From: Flavonifractor avicola | GTDB lineage: Bacteria > Bacillota > Clostridia > Oscillospirales > Oscillospiraceae | DNA length: 22,271 bases | Direction of reading: 5' to 3' | Assembly: GCA_019116915.1 (NCBI GenBank) | Contig: DXAS01000162.1 | Location: 1 to 22,271 of the forward strand | Shown here: positions 21,508 through 22,271 of the stretch, piece by piece | Position numbering within the stretch: the stretch's first letter is position 1 | Layout of the letters: every line of letters begins with the position of its first letter | Notes under the pieces: model-generated | What the model saw: only the letters and a program-made list of their open reading frames with translations | What the model was told of the DNA's origin: nothing | Databases searched by the model: none | Position numbers and translations under genes: made by a program

Positions 21508-22271
21508 ATGCAACCCACACTTTGTTCCAGATGTCATAAGAATGTAGCCGTCATCTTCATTCAGAAGATGGAGGGCGGCACCACCAAGAGTGAGGGGCTG
21601 TGCCTCAAGTGCGCCAAGGAAATGGGCATCAAGCCCGTGGAAGATATGATGCAGAAGATGGGCATCACCGACGAGGACCTGGAGGGACTGACCAACGAGA
21701 TGATGTCCGCCTTCGGGGGAGCCGAGGGCATGGAGGGCCTGGTGCCCAGCGACGACGGCGACCAGGATGAGGAGGACGAGGGCAAGACCGCCACATTCCC
21801 CTTCCTGAATAAGCTGTTCGGCGGCGGGGCCCAGAACCCCCAGAACCAGCCTCCCGAGCGGGAGAATAACCGCTCTGAACGGGCTGATAAGGACAAGAAA
21901 GGCGACAAGCCCCCCAAGCGGAAGTTTTTGGAGAACTACTGTATCTCTCTGACCCAGAAGGCCGCCGAGGGCAAACTGGACAAGATCATCGGCCGGGACG
22001 AGGAGATCCAGCGCACCATTCAGATCCTCAACCGCCGGCAGAAGAACAACCCCTGCCTGATTGGCGAGCCCGGCGTGGGCAAGACTGCCATTGCCGAGGG
22101 CCTGGCCCAGAAAATCTGGGCGCGGGACGTACCCTATAAGCTGCTGGACAAGGAGGTCTACCTGCTGGACCTGACCGCCCTGGTGGCGGGCACCCAGTTC
22201 CGGGGCCAGTTTGAGAGCCGCATGAAGGGCCTCATTGAGGAGATCAAGAAGCTGGGCAACATCATTCTGGT
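21508..22271 (+). CDS. clpE: ClpE-like Clp protease ATPase subunit, N-terminal part
   Basis: An open frame from ATG 21508 continues past the window end (254 codons seen). The N-terminus is a zinc finger C6-x2-C9-x22-C32-x2-C35 in place of the usual Clp N-domain. A Met/Glu/Asp-rich and then charged linker follows (about 40-140), and then the first AAA+ module: SLTQKAAEGKLDKIIGRD, Walker A GEPGVGKT (186-193), and ALVAGTQFRGQFESR. A zinc finger followed by a ClpC-like ATPase is the ClpE plan: a disaggregase/unfoldase that feeds ClpP and belongs to the heat-stress set. AAAGGAG precedes the ATG by 10 bases. Part of the linker and the whole second half lie outside the window, so ClpC-versus-ClpE naming is not final. 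Confidence 0.85.
   Translation, partial: MQPTLCSRCHKNVAVIFIQKMEGGTTKSEGLCLKCAKEMGIKPVEDMMQKMGITDEDLEGLTNEMMSAFGGAEGMEGLVPSDDGDQDEEDEGKTATFPFLNKLFGGGAQNPQNQPPERENNRSERADKDKKGDKPPKRKFLENYCISLTQKAAEGKLDKIIGRDEEIQRTIQILNRRQKNNPCLIGEPGVGKTAIAEGLAQKIWARDVPYKLLDKEVYLLDLTALVAGTQFRGQFESRMKGLIEEIKKLGNIIL

Overview
The window is a 22.3 kb piece of a GC-rich Firmicutes chromosome. Strong Shine-Dalgarno sites, sigma-A promoters of the TTGACT-N17-TATAAT type, a DivIVA-domain protein, a ClpE-type ATPase, an ECF transporter module joined to truA, and an indolepyruvate oxidoreductase all fit a gut clostridium of the Oscillospiraceae (Flavonifractor/Lawsonibacter-like). That placement is inferred from gene content and composition, without a database search. 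Nothing marks an integrated phage, IS element or CRISPR array.

Layout. (1) 1-3616, minus strand: an acyl-CoA ligase and a sodium/solute symporter form an operon behind a strong promoter. They are followed by a second promoter, a leader with an attenuator-like hairpin, and the first 29 codons of iorA. Together they suggest uptake and CoA activation of an organic acid next to 2-oxoacid (aryl pyruvate) oxidation. (2) 3642-5584: a double zinc-ribbon coiled-coil protein and a TetR regulator on the plus strand converge on a zinc-ribbon membrane protein. The membrane half of that protein lies in conspicuously AT-rich DNA. (3) 5631-6600: a SpoU/TrmH RNA methyltransferase with its own promoter and a shared terminator. 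(4) 6600-8424, minus strand: a promoter, a 5' hairpin, a 79-aa protein of unknown function, a second hairpin with the same 12-base apex, then a MATE efflux pump. This is the most unusual arrangement in the window. (5) 8466-13583, minus strand: a UvrD-like helicase, a DtxR/MntR-type metal regulator and a phosphoketolase. (6) 13686-14442: a DivIVA-domain coiled-coil protein, divergent from the next block. (7) 14456-22271, plus strand: an RNA methyltransferase of the RlmI/RlmK kind, ecfA1, ecfA2, ecfT, truA, a DUF5711-like protein, a CvpA-family protein, pgsA and a ClpE-like ATPase cut by the window end. Gaps are short through pgsA, so much of this block is probably co-transcribed.

Most of the window is ordinary core genome. 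The points that deserve a second look are the twin hairpins around the 79-aa gene upstream of the MATE pump, the leader in front of iorA with mutually exclusive pairings, and the mosaic zinc-ribbon membrane protein. No intergenic stretch exceeds about 230 bases.
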